Part shown: positions 25,678 through 34,029 of the stretch, one piece after another | How positions within the stretch are numbered: position 1 is the first letter of the stretch | How the letters are laid out: the number at the start of each line of letters is the position of its first letter | NCBI RefSeq assembly: GCF_900101025.1 | Contig: NZ_FMUH01000007.1 | Coordinates: forward strand, 124,001-188,000 | Length of the DNA stretch: 64,000 nt | Direction of reading: 5' to 3' | Source: Klenkia marina | GTDB lineage: Bacteria; Actinomycetota; Actinomycetes; Mycobacteriales; Geodermatophilaceae | Translations under genes and position numbers: made by a program | Notes under the pieces: model-generated | The model's input: only the letters and a program-made list of their open reading frames with translations | Databases searched by the model: none | What the model was told of the DNA's origin: nothing

Positions 25678-27606
25678 TCAGCGCTTGCGCGTGACCCCGT
25701 TCAGCACGGGCCCCAGCGTGGGCCACAGCGCCCAGAAGTCGCGCTCGGCCTGCATGGCCCGCATCTCCTCCAGGGCGTGCAGCCGGCCGTAGGTCCAGGC
25801 GTTCTCGCCGGCGGCGAAGGCGGCCAGCCCCAGGGTGCGGCACAGCTCGCGGGTGACCACGGTGTCCTGCCGGTCACCGAGCACGTCCTGCAGCTGCTTC
25901 ATCGCGTCGACCACGCCCATGGCGGCGCCGTTCTTCTTCTTGCCGCCGCCGTCGAGCACGGGCGCGGCGACCTCGGCGGTGTAGCGCACCCGCTTGCCGG
26001 CCTTGCGCACCTCGTGCAGCGCGAGCTCGTAGGGGCTCTCCGCCGCACCGTGCTCGGCGAGCGCGTGCCCGGCGGGGCCGTCCTCGGCGAACTCGGCGTC
26101 CTCGGCGGTGTCGACCAGCTTCTGCAGCCGCTTCACCGTGCGCCGCAGCACCGCGGCCAGGACCTCCTCGGCCGGCTCGGCGGCCAGCTCGGTCAGCGGG
26201 GGCTGGTCGACCAGGGCGTGCAGGGTGTCCAGCAGCGTCAGGTAGCGCGGCGTGCTCATCGCGGCGACGGCGTGCCCGGCGCCCTGCGTGCCGCCCTGGA
26301 GCTCGGCCTGCTGCAGGCGGGCGGCCACCGGGCCGAGCACGAACTCCACCGGCTGCGCGGCGACCAGCTCGCGCAGGTGCTCGACCGACACCTCGGCGTC
26401 GCGGGTGCCCGAGAGCTCCTGGCCCAGCCACTGCAGCTCGTCGCGGACGGCGTCGGTGCGGGTGCGGTCGATGACCGGCCGGTAGGCGGCCAGGATGCTG
26501 CGCAGCCGGCGGGCGGCGACGCGCACCTGGTGGACGCCGTCGGGGACGTCGGTGCGCACCATCAGGTCGGCCCGCTGCAGGGCGGCCAGCTGCCCGGCGA
26601 GCGCGGCGACGACGACGTCCCCGGCCTTGGGGACCGCGGCCAGCCGGGCCTGCTCGGCGGCCTCGTGCTCGGCGGCCTCCTGCGCCTTCGCAGCCCTCTT
26701 CGCGTCCTTCTTCGCCGTCTTCTTCGCCGCCTTCTCGGCGGCCTTGGCCGCGGCCTTCGCCGCCGCCGCACGACGGGCGATCTCCTTGGCCCGGGCCTTC
26801 TTGCCGGTGGGCAGCGGCTCCTCGGGGACGGGCTGCTCGGACAGGTCGTCCACGACGCCGTCCTGCTCGCCGGCGGCCGCGTCGTCGGCGCCGTCGGCCG
26901 CCGCGCCCTCGGCGACGGCGTCCTCGGCAGCGTCGTCCTCGTCGTCCTCGTCGTCGTCCTCGTCCTGGACGGCGGCCGGCGGCGGGCCGGCCAGGCGGTC
27001 GGCGAGCACGCGGGCGAGCTTGGCGGCCGAGGCCGACGGCCGGGCACCGGAGACCTCGAGCTCGGCGCCGACGGCGCTGAGCAGCCCCTCGTCGCCGTCG
27101 ACCAGCTCGACCTCGACCTCGCGCCACGTGGTGACCACGACCGCGTCGCCGGGGGTGGCCGGCAGGGCGGTGCCGGTGACCTGGTCGTCGGCGACCTCGG
27201 CCAGCACCCGGCCGTCCTCGGCCAGCAGGGTGGTCAGGGTGCGGCGGGTGGCCAGCGTCGCGACCTGGGCGGTCGGGGCGCGCCGGACCACGCCGAGCAC
27301 CGGCGCGAGCGTCGCCCGGGGCGGGGCCTTGACGGCCCGGCCCAGCGGCGAGTGCAGCTCGCGGCGGGCACCGGCCTCGGCGGGGAGCTTGAGGTGCCAG
27401 CCCGCGTCGGTGCCGCCGGTGCGCCGGCGCAGGGTGATCTTCGCGCGGGCCAGGCGCAGGTCGGCGGTGTCGTAGTAGGTGGCCGACAGCTCGTGCACGA
27501 CGGGCTCACCGACCGAGGCCACCCCGGGCACCCCGGAGAGGTCGGGCACCACGAACGTCTCCTCGACGTCGAACTTGCGCTCGATCTCGGTGTGCTCGGT
27601 CGCCAC
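25678..27606 (-). CDS. CYTH and CHAD domain protein with acidic and Ala/Lys-rich linker
   Basis: This is a 642-residue protein. The N-terminal CYTH triphosphate tunnel domain has EIERKFDV (ExExK) at the start, ITLRRRTGG and WHLKLPAEAG. The linker begins with a run of Asp/Glu (about residue 222) and continues as a long Ala/Lys helix (around residues 270-320). The C-terminal CHAD domain contains VHQVRVAARRLRSILAAYRP and LHEVRKAGKRVRYTAE, with conserved basic residues that bind polyphosphate in characterised CHAD proteins. A role in polyphosphate or inorganic triphosphate handling is likely. The GTG at 27606 has AGGAG 8 nt upstream. Confidence 0.9.
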   Translation of the reverse strand: MATEHTEIERKFDVEETFVVPDLSGVPGVASVGEPVVHELSATYYDTADLRLARAKITLRRRTGGTDAGWHLKLPAEAGARRELHSPLGRAVKAPPRATLAPVLGVVRRAPTAQVATLATRRTLTTLLAEDGRVLAEVADDQVTGTALPATPGDAVVVTTWREVEVELVDGDEGLLSAVGAELEVSGARPSASAAKLARVLADRLAGPPPAAVQDEDDDEDDEDDAAEDAVAEGAAADGADDAAAGEQDGVVDDLSEQPVPEEPLPTGKKARAKEIARRAAAAKAAAKAAEKAAKKTAKKDAKRAAKAQEAAEHEAAEQARLAAVPKAGDVVVAALAGQLAALQRADLMVRTDVPDGVHQVRVAARRLRSILAAYRPVIDRTRTDAVRDELQWLGQELSGTRDAEVSVEHLRELVAAQPVEFVLGPVAARLQQAELQGGTQGAGHAVAAMSTPRYLTLLDTLHALVDQPPLTELAAEPAEEVLAAVLRRTVKRLQKLVDTAEDAEFAEDGPAGHALAEHGAAESPYELALHEVRKAGKRVRYTAEVAAPVLDGGGKKKNGAAMGVVDAMKQLQDVLGDRQDTVVTRELCRTLGLAAFAAGENAWTYGRLHALEEMRAMQAERDFWALWPTLGPVLNGVTRKR

Positions 27607-27686
27607 GGCGCATCCACTCCTGCTGATCAACGGGTTGAGGTGCGCTTTCTACCGCAACCAGGTGAACGGCAACCCCGTGGCCGATC

Positions 27687-28649
27687 ATGGCTGCGATGAG
27701 CACCGTGCGGCGCGACCTCCTGCCCCTGGCCCTCGCGACCCCCTGGGCGGTGTGCGCGGGGCTGCGCGCGACCGGGGCCGAGCGCGGCTGGCCGCTGGTC
27801 CCGGCGATGTCGTTCGTGCCCTACGCGGCGGCCTCGGCGGTGCTGCCGCTGGGCGTCGCACTGGCCCGCCGGTCCCCCGTCGCGACCGCGGTGTCGGCCG
27901 CCGCGGCCGGGGTGCTGGCCGGCGCCGTGGCCGCCCGCGGGCGGGGCGGGGCAGCCGCCGGCCCGGGCCCGCGGGTGCGCATCGTGTCGGCGAACCTGCT
28001 GCACGGCCGGGCCGACCCGCGCGCCGTCGTCGACCTGGTGCGCCGCCTGGACGCCGACGTCCTGTGCCTGGTCGAGCTGACCCCGGCCGCCGACGAGGCG
28101 TTCCGGGCCTCCGGGCTGCCCGAGCTGCTGCCGCACGAGCACGTGCGCGGGCACCGGCCGGGCGCGCCGCCGGCAGCCGGGGGCGCGGTGTGGACCCGCC
28201 TCGAGGTGCTCGAGCGGGGCGGGGCGCCGGGCCGGTTCGAACAGCCCGTCGTCCGGTTGGCCGTGCCGGGGGCGCCCGACCTCGAGGTGACCGCGGTGCA
28301 CACCGACCCCCCGGTGACCCGGTCGCGCACCCGCCGGTGGGAGCGCGAGATGGCCCAGCTGCCGGGGGCGACCGACGACGTCCTTCGCGTGCTGGCCGGG
28401 GACTTCAACGCCACGCCCGACCACGCCACGTTCCGGCGGCTGCTGGCCCGGGGCTACGCCGACGCCGGCGCCCGCACCGGGCGGGCGCTGGTGCACACCT
28501 GGAGCCCCGAGCAGCGCCCGCAGCCCCGGCTGACCATCGACCACGTGCTGGCCGACCGGCGGGTCGGGGTGGCGGCGTTCTCGGTGCACGACCTGCCCGG
28601 CAGCGACCACCGGGCCCTGGCGGCGGAGCTGGTGCTGCCGGCCCGGTAG
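27687..28649 (+). CDS. Endonuclease/exonuclease/phosphatase-family membrane protein
   Basis: This 320-residue protein has two to three N-terminal hydrophobic segments (to about residue 85) followed by an EEP-fold domain. VRIVSANLLHGRADP holds the metal-binding Asn, LCLVELTP the Glu, VLAGDFNATPDH the Asp-Asn pair and GSDHRALAAEL the final Asp-His. This form is frequent in actinobacteria, where it may act on a phosphodiester outside the membrane. ATG at 27687 is used, with ATG at 27696 as an alternative. The antiporter gene follows 16 bp later. Confidence 0.85.
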   Translation: MAAMSTVRRDLLPLALATPWAVCAGLRATGAERGWPLVPAMSFVPYAAASAVLPLGVALARRSPVATAVSAAAAGVLAGAVAARGRGGAAAGPGPRVRIVSANLLHGRADPRAVVDLVRRLDADVLCLVELTPAADEAFRASGLPELLPHEHVRGHRPGAPPAAGGAVWTRLEVLERGGAPGRFEQPVVRLAVPGAPDLEVTAVHTDPPVTRSRTRRWEREMAQLPGATDDVLRVLAGDFNATPDHATFRRLLARGYADAGARTGRALVHTWSPEQRPQPRLTIDHVLADRRVGVAAFSVHDLPGSDHRALAAELVLPAR

Positions 28650-28665
28650 GCACGAGGATCGAGCG

Positions 28666-30285
28666 GTGCGCGCGCTCGAGGTCCTGGTCGTCGTCGGTGT
28701 CCTGGTGCTGGTCGGCTCGGTGCTGGCCCGCCGGTTGCGGTTGCCCCCGCCGCTGGTGCTGCTGGCGCTGGGCACCGTCGTCGGCTTCCTGCCCGGGGTC
28801 GGCGGGGTCGAGATGCCGCCGGACGTCGTCCTGTTCCTGTTCCTGCCGGCGCTGCTGTACTGGGAGTCGCTGACCATCTCGCTGCGCCAGATCCGCGCCG
28901 ACCTGCGGGTGATCAGCCTGATGTCGATCGCCCTGGTGCTGATCACGGCCGGCACCGTCGCGGTGGTCGCGCACGCCCTGGGGCTGGACTGGCCGATGGC
29001 GTTCGTGCTCGGCGCGGTGCTGGCCCCCACCGACGCCACCGCCGTGTCGACCGTCGCCGGGCTGCTGCCCCGCCGGGCGCGCACCATCCTGCGGGCCGAG
29101 AGCCTGGTCAACGACGGCACCGCGCTGGTGGTCTTCGGGGTGGCGGTCGGCGTGGCCGTGGGCACGCTGGACGTCGGCCCGGGCGGCATCGCGTGGCGGC
29201 TGGTGCTGTCCTACGCCGGGGGCATCGCGGTCGGGCTGGCGCTTGCCTTCGCCGTGGTCGCGGTGCGCCGACGGCTGCACGACACCCGGCTGGAGAACGT
29301 GCTCAGCGTGCTCACCCCGTTCCTGGCCTACCTGCCGGCTGAGCTTCTGGGCGTCTCCGGCGTCGTCGCCGTGGTGACCTGCGGCCTGACCCTCACCCAG
29401 ATCTCCACGCGGGTGATCTCGGCCCGCACCCGCGTGCAGTCCACCAGCTTCTGGACCCTCACCACGTTCCTGCTCAACGGGGCGCTGTTCGTGCTGGTCG
29501 GCCTCGAGCTGCACGCCGTGGTCGAGGGCCGCACCGCCGACGAGCTGTGGTCCGGCGTCGTGGCGACGCTGTGGATCGCGCTGACCGTCGTCGGCACCCG
29601 CCTGGTGTGGGGCAACACCACCCCGTTCGTGATCCGGGCGCTGGACCGCCGGCCGGCGCAGCGCGCCCGTCGGGTCGGGTTCCGCGGTCGGCTGCCCACC
29701 CAGTGGGCCGGGTTCCGCGGCGCGGTGTCGCTGGCCGCGGCCCTGGCGGTGCCGACGACGACCGCCGACGGCACCCCGCTGGAGGGTCGGGACCTGGTGC
29801 TGCTGGTGACCTTCGGCGTCATCACCGTCCTGCTGGTGGTGCAGGGCCTGACCCTGCCGGCCGTGATCCGGTTCTCCCGGTTGCAGCAGGACCCCGCCGA
29901 GGAGGAGGAACGGCTCCTCGCCGAACGCGAGATGACCCGGGCCGGCGCCGAGGCGATCGAGCAGCGGGCCACCGAGCTGGGCGTGCCCGAGGTCGTGGTC
30001 GAGCGGGTGCGCGAGTCCTACGAGACCCGCATGCGCCAGCAGCACGTCGAGCAGGTGCTGGCCGACGGCCGGGTCACCGACCCCGACCACGTCGCCGCCA
30101 AGCGCCGGGTGCTCGCCGACGCGGCCGCCGAGTCGCAGCTGCGGCTGGCCCTGCTGGCCGACAAGCGCGAGGCGGTGGTGCGGCTGCGCGACGAGCACAC
30201 CATCGACGACGGCGTGCTGCGCCGGCTGACGGCCCAGCTCGACGTCGAGGAGGTCCGCCTGCTGGGCGTCGAGACCGACGAGTAG
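28666..30285 (+). CDS. Cation/proton antiporter of the CPA1 (NhaP-like) family
   Basis: This 539-residue protein has about twelve transmembrane segments through residue 400, then a long charged cytoplasmic tail. Family marks are FLFLPALLYWESL in an early helix, LGAVLAPTDATAVSTVAG (the ion-binding Asp region) and RAESLVNDGTALVVF (the ND pair). The tail from about residue 415 is rich in Glu/Arg with coiled-coil character. It would exchange Na+ or K+ for H+ for pH and salt balance. The GTG at 28666 has GAGGA upstream. Confidence 0.92.
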   Translation: MRALEVLVVVGVLVLVGSVLARRLRLPPPLVLLALGTVVGFLPGVGGVEMPPDVVLFLFLPALLYWESLTISLRQIRADLRVISLMSIALVLITAGTVAVVAHALGLDWPMAFVLGAVLAPTDATAVSTVAGLLPRRARTILRAESLVNDGTALVVFGVAVGVAVGTLDVGPGGIAWRLVLSYAGGIAVGLALAFAVVAVRRRLHDTRLENVLSVLTPFLAYLPAELLGVSGVVAVVTCGLTLTQISTRVISARTRVQSTSFWTLTTFLLNGALFVLVGLELHAVVEGRTADELWSGVVATLWIALTVVGTRLVWGNTTPFVIRALDRRPAQRARRVGFRGRLPTQWAGFRGAVSLAAALAVPTTTADGTPLEGRDLVLLVTFGVITVLLVVQGLTLPAVIRFSRLQQDPAEEEERLLAEREMTRAGAEAIEQRATELGVPEVVVERVRESYETRMRQQHVEQVLADGRVTDPDHVAAKRRVLADAAAESQLRLALLADKREAVVRLRDEHTIDDGVLRRLTAQLDVEEVRLLGVETDE

Positions 30286-30288
30286 CCC

Positions 30289-30303
30289 GGAGGGGGTCCC
30301 TCC
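30289..30303. terminator. Short hairpin between convergent genes
   Basis: GGAGGG-GGT-CCCTCC forms a 6-bp stem with a 3-nt loop between the antiporter stop (30285) and the convergent omega-amidase stop (30305). It is a likely bidirectional terminator without a T-tract. Confidence 0.5.
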
Positions 30304-30304
30304 C

Positions 30305-31063
30305 CTAGCCGCGGTCCTGGAGGAAGGGGAACCGCGCGCGGACGCGGGCGACCTCGGCGGCGTCGACGTCGGCCAGCAGCACCATCTCGCCGTCGCCGGC
30401 CTCGGCCAGCAGCTCGCCCAGCGGGCTGACGATGCGGCTGTCGCCGCTGTGCTGCGTACCGTCGCCGGCGGTGCCCACGCGGTTCACGCCCACCACGTAG
30501 GCCTGGTTCTCGATGGCCCGGGCGCGCAGCAGCGTCGTCCAGTGCTCGCGGCGGGCGGCCGGCCAGTTGGCCGGCACCAGGTAGACGTCGGTGTCGGGCG
30601 CCAGCGCCCAGAAACCGTCGGCGAAGCGGAGGTCGTAGCAGACGAACAGGGTCACCCGCAGGTCACCGACCTGCACGGTCAGCGGCGCGGAGCCGGCGCG
30701 GTACCGCTCGTGCTCGCCGGCGTAGGTGAACGGGTGCTGCTTGCGGTAGCGGTGCACGGTGCCGTCGGGCCCGGCCAGCACGAAGGAGTTGAACGGGAGC
30801 TCCTCGCCGACGGCGATCTCCGCGCACGACCCGCCCACCCAGACCCCGTGCTGCTGCGCCTGCTCGGTCAGCCACTGCGCCGACGACCCGCCCTCGGGCT
30901 CGCCGATGCCCGGGGTCATGGAGAACCCGGTGGAGAACGTCTCGCTGAGCAGCACCAGCTCGGCGCCCTGCTCGACCGCCCGGGCCACGTGGCCGGCCAG
31001 TGCCGCGTGGTTGGCGGCGCGGTCCTCCCAGACGATGTCGTGCTGGATCGCGGCGATCCTCAT
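30305..31063 (-). CDS. Omega-amidase-like carbon-nitrogen hydrolase (YafV/Nit2 type)
   Basis: This 252-residue nitrilase-superfamily enzyme has the complete Glu-Lys-Cys triad: E41 (LLSETFSTGF), K108 (HRYRKQHPF) and C142 (FVCYDLRF). The compact form and FSTGFSMTP resemble YafV/omega-amidase, which hydrolyses 2-oxoglutaramate or 2-oxosuccinamate to the 2-oxo acid and ammonia. Its ATG overlaps the stop of the upstream aminotransferase in ATGA. In other bacteria this pair makes a glutamine-transaminase/omega-amidase route used to salvage 2-oxo acids such as the methionine keto acid. The function fits both sequence and neighbour. Confidence 0.87.
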   Translation of the reverse strand: MRIAAIQHDIVWEDRAANHAALAGHVARAVEQGAELVLLSETFSTGFSMTPGIGEPEGGSSAQWLTEQAQQHGVWVGGSCAEIAVGEELPFNSFVLAGPDGTVHRYRKQHPFTYAGEHERYRAGSAPLTVQVGDLRVTLFVCYDLRFADGFWALAPDTDVYLVPANWPAARREHWTTLLRARAIENQAYVVGVNRVGTAGDGTQHSGDSRIVSPLGELLAEAGDGEMVLLADVDAAEVARVRARFPFLQDRG

Positions 31064-32235
31064 GCGGTCAACCTCCGGACTGCCTCGTCGAGCACCTCGT
31101 CGCGCTTGCAGAACGCGAACCGCACCAGGTCGCGGCCGTCGCCGGCGTGCTGCGGGGTGTAGAACGCCGACATCGGGACGGCGACGACGCCCACCCGGTG
31201 CGGCAGCTCGCGGCAGAACGCCAGCCCGTCGCCGTCGACCCGCGCGGTGGCGAAGTAGGTGGCCTGCGGGCTGACCACCGGCAACCCGGCGGCCGCGAGC
31301 CCGGCCACCAGGCGGTCACGCCTGCCCTCCAGCTCGGCGGCCACCCCCGTGAAGTACGCGTCGGGCAGACCCAGGCCGGCGGCGATCGCGGGCTGGAAGG
31401 GTCCGGCGTTGACGTAGGTGAGGAACTGCTTGGCCGTGCGCACGCAGGCCACCAGCCCCGCCGGCCCGCACACCCAGCCGACCTTCCAGCCGGTGGTGGA
31501 GAAGGTCTTGCCGCCGCTGCCGACCACCAGCGTGCGCTCGCGCATGCCCGGCAGCTGCGCCAGCGAGACGTGCTCGGCGCCCGAGAACACCAGGTGCTCG
31601 TAGACCTCGTCGGTGACGGCCAGCAGGTCGTGCTCGAGGACGACGTCGGCCACCACCTCGAGCTCCGCGCGGTCGAGGACCTTCCCGGTGGGGTTGTGCG
31701 GGGTGTTGAGCAGCACCAGCTTGGTGCGCGGGGTGACCGCGGCGCGCAGCTCGTCGGGGTCGAACGTCCACGGCGCGGTGGAGACCTCGCCCGGCGCGAC
31801 CGGCGGGGGCCGCAGCGGCACCGGGACGACGACGCCCCCGGCCATCGCGACGCCGGCCGCGTAGCTGTCGTAGAGCGGCTCGAGCACCATGACCTCGTCG
31901 CCCGGGTCGAGCAGCCCGAGCATCGCCCCGGCCAGGGCCTCGGTGGCACCCGCCGTCACCAGCACCTCGCTGCCCGGGTCGTAGGCCAGGCCGCGGAACC
32001 GCTGCACGTGGGCGGCGATGGCCTCCCTCAGCACGGGCAGCCCGGGGCCGGGCGGGTACTGGTCCAGCGGGGTGCCGATCGCGGCGCGCGCGACGTCGAG
32101 CACCTCGGCCGGCCCGGGGGTGTCGGGGAAGCCCTGCCCGAGGTTCACCGAGCCGGTGGCCACCGCCAGTGCGCTCATCTCGGCGAAGACCGTCGTCCCG
32201 AAGCCCTGCAGGCGGGCGGCGAGGTGGGTGCTCAC
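31060..32235 (-). CDS. Pyridoxal-phosphate aminotransferase, kynurenine/glutamine transaminase K-like
   Basis: This 391-residue fold-type I aminotransferase has the N-terminal region NLGQGFPDTPGPAEVLD typical of the kynurenine/glutamine transaminase K branch (MetC-like YbdL). The remaining marks are NTPHNPTGKVL, AVTDEVYEHLVFSG and GSGGKTFSTTGWKVGWV, where the Lys of SGGK holds PLP. It would transaminate glutamine or another amino acid with a 2-oxo acid, yielding 2-oxoglutaramate for the downstream omega-amidase. The start is GTG at 32235, overlapping the stop of a small upstream gene in GTGA. Confidence 0.9.
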   Translation of the reverse strand: MSTHLAARLQGFGTTVFAEMSALAVATGSVNLGQGFPDTPGPAEVLDVARAAIGTPLDQYPPGPGLPVLREAIAAHVQRFRGLAYDPGSEVLVTAGATEALAGAMLGLLDPGDEVMVLEPLYDSYAAGVAMAGGVVVPVPLRPPPVAPGEVSTAPWTFDPDELRAAVTPRTKLVLLNTPHNPTGKVLDRAELEVVADVVLEHDLLAVTDEVYEHLVFSGAEHVSLAQLPGMRERTLVVGSGGKTFSTTGWKVGWVCGPAGLVACVRTAKQFLTYVNAGPFQPAIAAGLGLPDAYFTGVAAELEGRRDRLVAGLAAAGLPVVSPQATYFATARVDGDGLAFCRELPHRVGVVAVPMSAFYTPQHAGDGRDLVRFAFCKRDEVLDEAVRRLTA

Positions 32236-32459
32236 GCGGTCGAGCCTGCCACCTTGACCAGCACGTCGGGCGGCACCACCCAGGGGCGGTCGGGGTAGCG
32301 GTCGAGCACGACCGTCACCTTCGACCGGCCCAGCGACGCGATGCGGCCGACCTCGCCGCCCAGGTAGGCGGGCACCCCTCGACGCGTGCGGGTGGGCGCG
32401 ATGCGCACCCGGTCGTCGACGGCGATCGGGTCGCCCCGGTAGTCCGTGAACCCCGCCAT
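32232..32459 (-). CDS. Small KOW/SH3-like protein of unknown function
   Basis: This 75-residue basic protein (MAGFTDYRGDPIAVDDRVRI at the start; GGEVGRIASLGRSKVTVVLD in the middle) reads like a KOW- or SH3-type small barrel, as in proteins that contact RNA or regulate enzyme flow, but no family can be named. Its stop overlaps the GTG of the aminotransferase in GTGA, so it heads a three-gene operon. R1 copy C lies 41 bp upstream of its ATG. Confidence 0.65.
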   Translation of the reverse strand: MAGFTDYRGDPIAVDDRVRIAPTRTRRGVPAYLGGEVGRIASLGRSKVTVVLDRYPDRPWVVPPDVLVKVAGSTA

Positions 32460-32499
32460 CCCCCGAGTGTGCTCCCGCCGCCACACGCACGCCGTGAGC

Positions 32500-32559
32500 C
32501 GTCGCACGACGCCGAGGACCCGTTCCGGGCGCGTTCTGGGTCCTGGGCGTCACATGACG
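32500..32559. repeat. R1 palindromic repeat, copy C
   Basis: This 60-bp copy has ends CGTCGCACGACG (32500-32511) and CGTCACATGACG (32548-32559) and the invariant GTTCTGGGTC core at 32533-32542. The stem GGACCCG/TGGGTCC is also kept. It lies in the divergent gap between the small KOW-like gene and the FAD-oxidase gene. That position cannot be a shared 3' terminator for both, so the element is not simply a terminator. It is 12 kb from copies A and B. Confidence 0.78.
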
Positions 32560-32627
32560 CCTGCGGGCGGGGGCGGGGCGACACGGGGCCGGGGCGGCAG
32601 CGGTGGATCGGGGCGACACTCGGGGGC

Positions 32628-34010
32628 ATGACGACGTCCACCACCTCCCTGGTCGACGAGCTGCGCGCGGCGCTCCCCGACGGACAGCTCGTCGACGACC
32701 CGCAGATCGCCGAGTCCTACCGGCACGACGAGGCCGAGTGGGCGCCGTACGGCACGCCGCTGGCCGTCGTCCGGGCGCGGTCGACCGCCGACGTCCAGGC
32801 GGTCGTGCAGGCCTGCCTGCGGCACCGCGTCCCGCTGGTGACCCGGGGCGCCGGGACCGGGCTGTCGGGCGGGGCCAACGCGGTCGAGGGCTGCGTCGTG
32901 CTCAGCACCGAGCAGATGACCGCGGTGCTCGAGGTCGACCCGGTCGAGCGGCTGTGCGTGGTGCAGCCCGGTGTGGTCAACGACGACCTGCGGGCCCACG
33001 TGGCCGGGTTCGGGCTCTGGTACCCGCCGGACCCGGCGTCCTCGCCCTGGTCGACGATCGGCGGCAACGTGGCCACCAACGCCGGGGGCCTGTGCTGCGT
33101 GAAGTACGGCGTGACCCGCGACTTCGTGCTCGGCATGGAGGTCGTGACCGGCACCGGCGAGGTGGTGCGGCTGGGCCGCCGGACGGCGAAGGGCGTGGCC
33201 GGCTACGACCTGACCGGCTTGATGGTGGGCAGCGAGGGCACGCTCGGCGTGGTCACCGAGGTGACGCTGCGGCTGCGCCCGGCCCGGCTGCCCGAGCACA
33301 CGGTGGCCGGCTACTTCGACTCGGTGGTGGCCGCGGGCGACGCCGTCCGGGCGGTGGGGGCCGCCGGGTTGACGCCGTCGGCGCTCGAACTGGTCGACCG
33401 GCACTGCCTGGCCGCCGTCGACGCCTGGAAGAACATGGGCCTGTCCACCGAGGCGCAGGTCGTGCTGCTCGGCCGCACCGACACCCCCGGCGCGGCCGGC
33501 GACGCCGAGGCCGACGCGCTGCTGGCCTGCTTCGAGTCCGCCGGCGCCACCTGGGCTGCCCGCTCGACCGACCAGGAGGAGGCCGACGCACTGTTCGCCG
33601 CCCGCCGGCTGGCCTACCCGGCGCTCGAGCGGCTGGGTCCGGTGCTCACCGAGGACGTCTGCGTGCCCATCGCCGCGGTGCCGTCGGTGCTGGGCCGCAT
33701 CGAGGAGATCGCCGCCGAGCACGACGTCCTCATCGCCAACATCGCCCACGCCGGCGACGGCAACCTGCACCCGCTGATCATCACGCCGCCCGGCGACGAG
33801 CCGGCCCGGGCGCGGGCGATGCTGGCCTTCGACGAGATCATCGTGGCGGCGCTCGCCGCCGGCGGCACGGTCACCGGCGAGCACGGCGTCGGCCTGCTCA
33901 AGCGGCCCGGGCTCGCCGACGAGGTGGGCCCGGCGGTGATGGCGATGCAGCGTGCGGTCAAGCAGGCCCTGGACCCCGCCGGCATCCTCAACCCCGGCAA
34001 GGTCGTCTAG
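32628..34010 (+). CDS. FAD-binding oxidase (GlcD/D-lactate or 2-hydroxyacid dehydrogenase type)
   Basis: This is a 460-residue flavoenzyme. The FAD-binding PCMH domain lies in residues 40-215, with VTRGAGTGLSGGANAVEG as the pyrophosphate loop and IGGNVATNAGGLCCVKYGVT for FAD contact. The C-terminal FAD-oxidase domain contains DGNLHPLIITP (substrate and metal His) and GEHGVGLLKR. Relatives oxidise glycolate or D-2-hydroxyacids to 2-oxo acids. The single gene lacks GlcE/GlcF partners, so a soluble 2-hydroxyacid dehydrogenase is more likely than the full glycolate oxidase. The ATG is at 32628. Confidence 0.9.
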   Translation: MTTSTTSLVDELRAALPDGQLVDDPQIAESYRHDEAEWAPYGTPLAVVRARSTADVQAVVQACLRHRVPLVTRGAGTGLSGGANAVEGCVVLSTEQMTAVLEVDPVERLCVVQPGVVNDDLRAHVAGFGLWYPPDPASSPWSTIGGNVATNAGGLCCVKYGVTRDFVLGMEVVTGTGEVVRLGRRTAKGVAGYDLTGLMVGSEGTLGVVTEVTLRLRPARLPEHTVAGYFDSVVAAGDAVRAVGAAGLTPSALELVDRHCLAAVDAWKNMGLSTEAQVVLLGRTDTPGAAGDAEADALLACFESAGATWAARSTDQEEADALFAARRLAYPALERLGPVLTEDVCVPIAAVPSVLGRIEEIAAEHDVLIANIAHAGDGNLHPLIITPPGDEPARARAMLAFDEIIVAALAAGGTVTGEHGVGLLKRPGLADEVGPAVMAMQRAVKQALDPAGILNPGKVV

Positions 34011-34029
34011 GCCCGGGACGGGTGACCGG

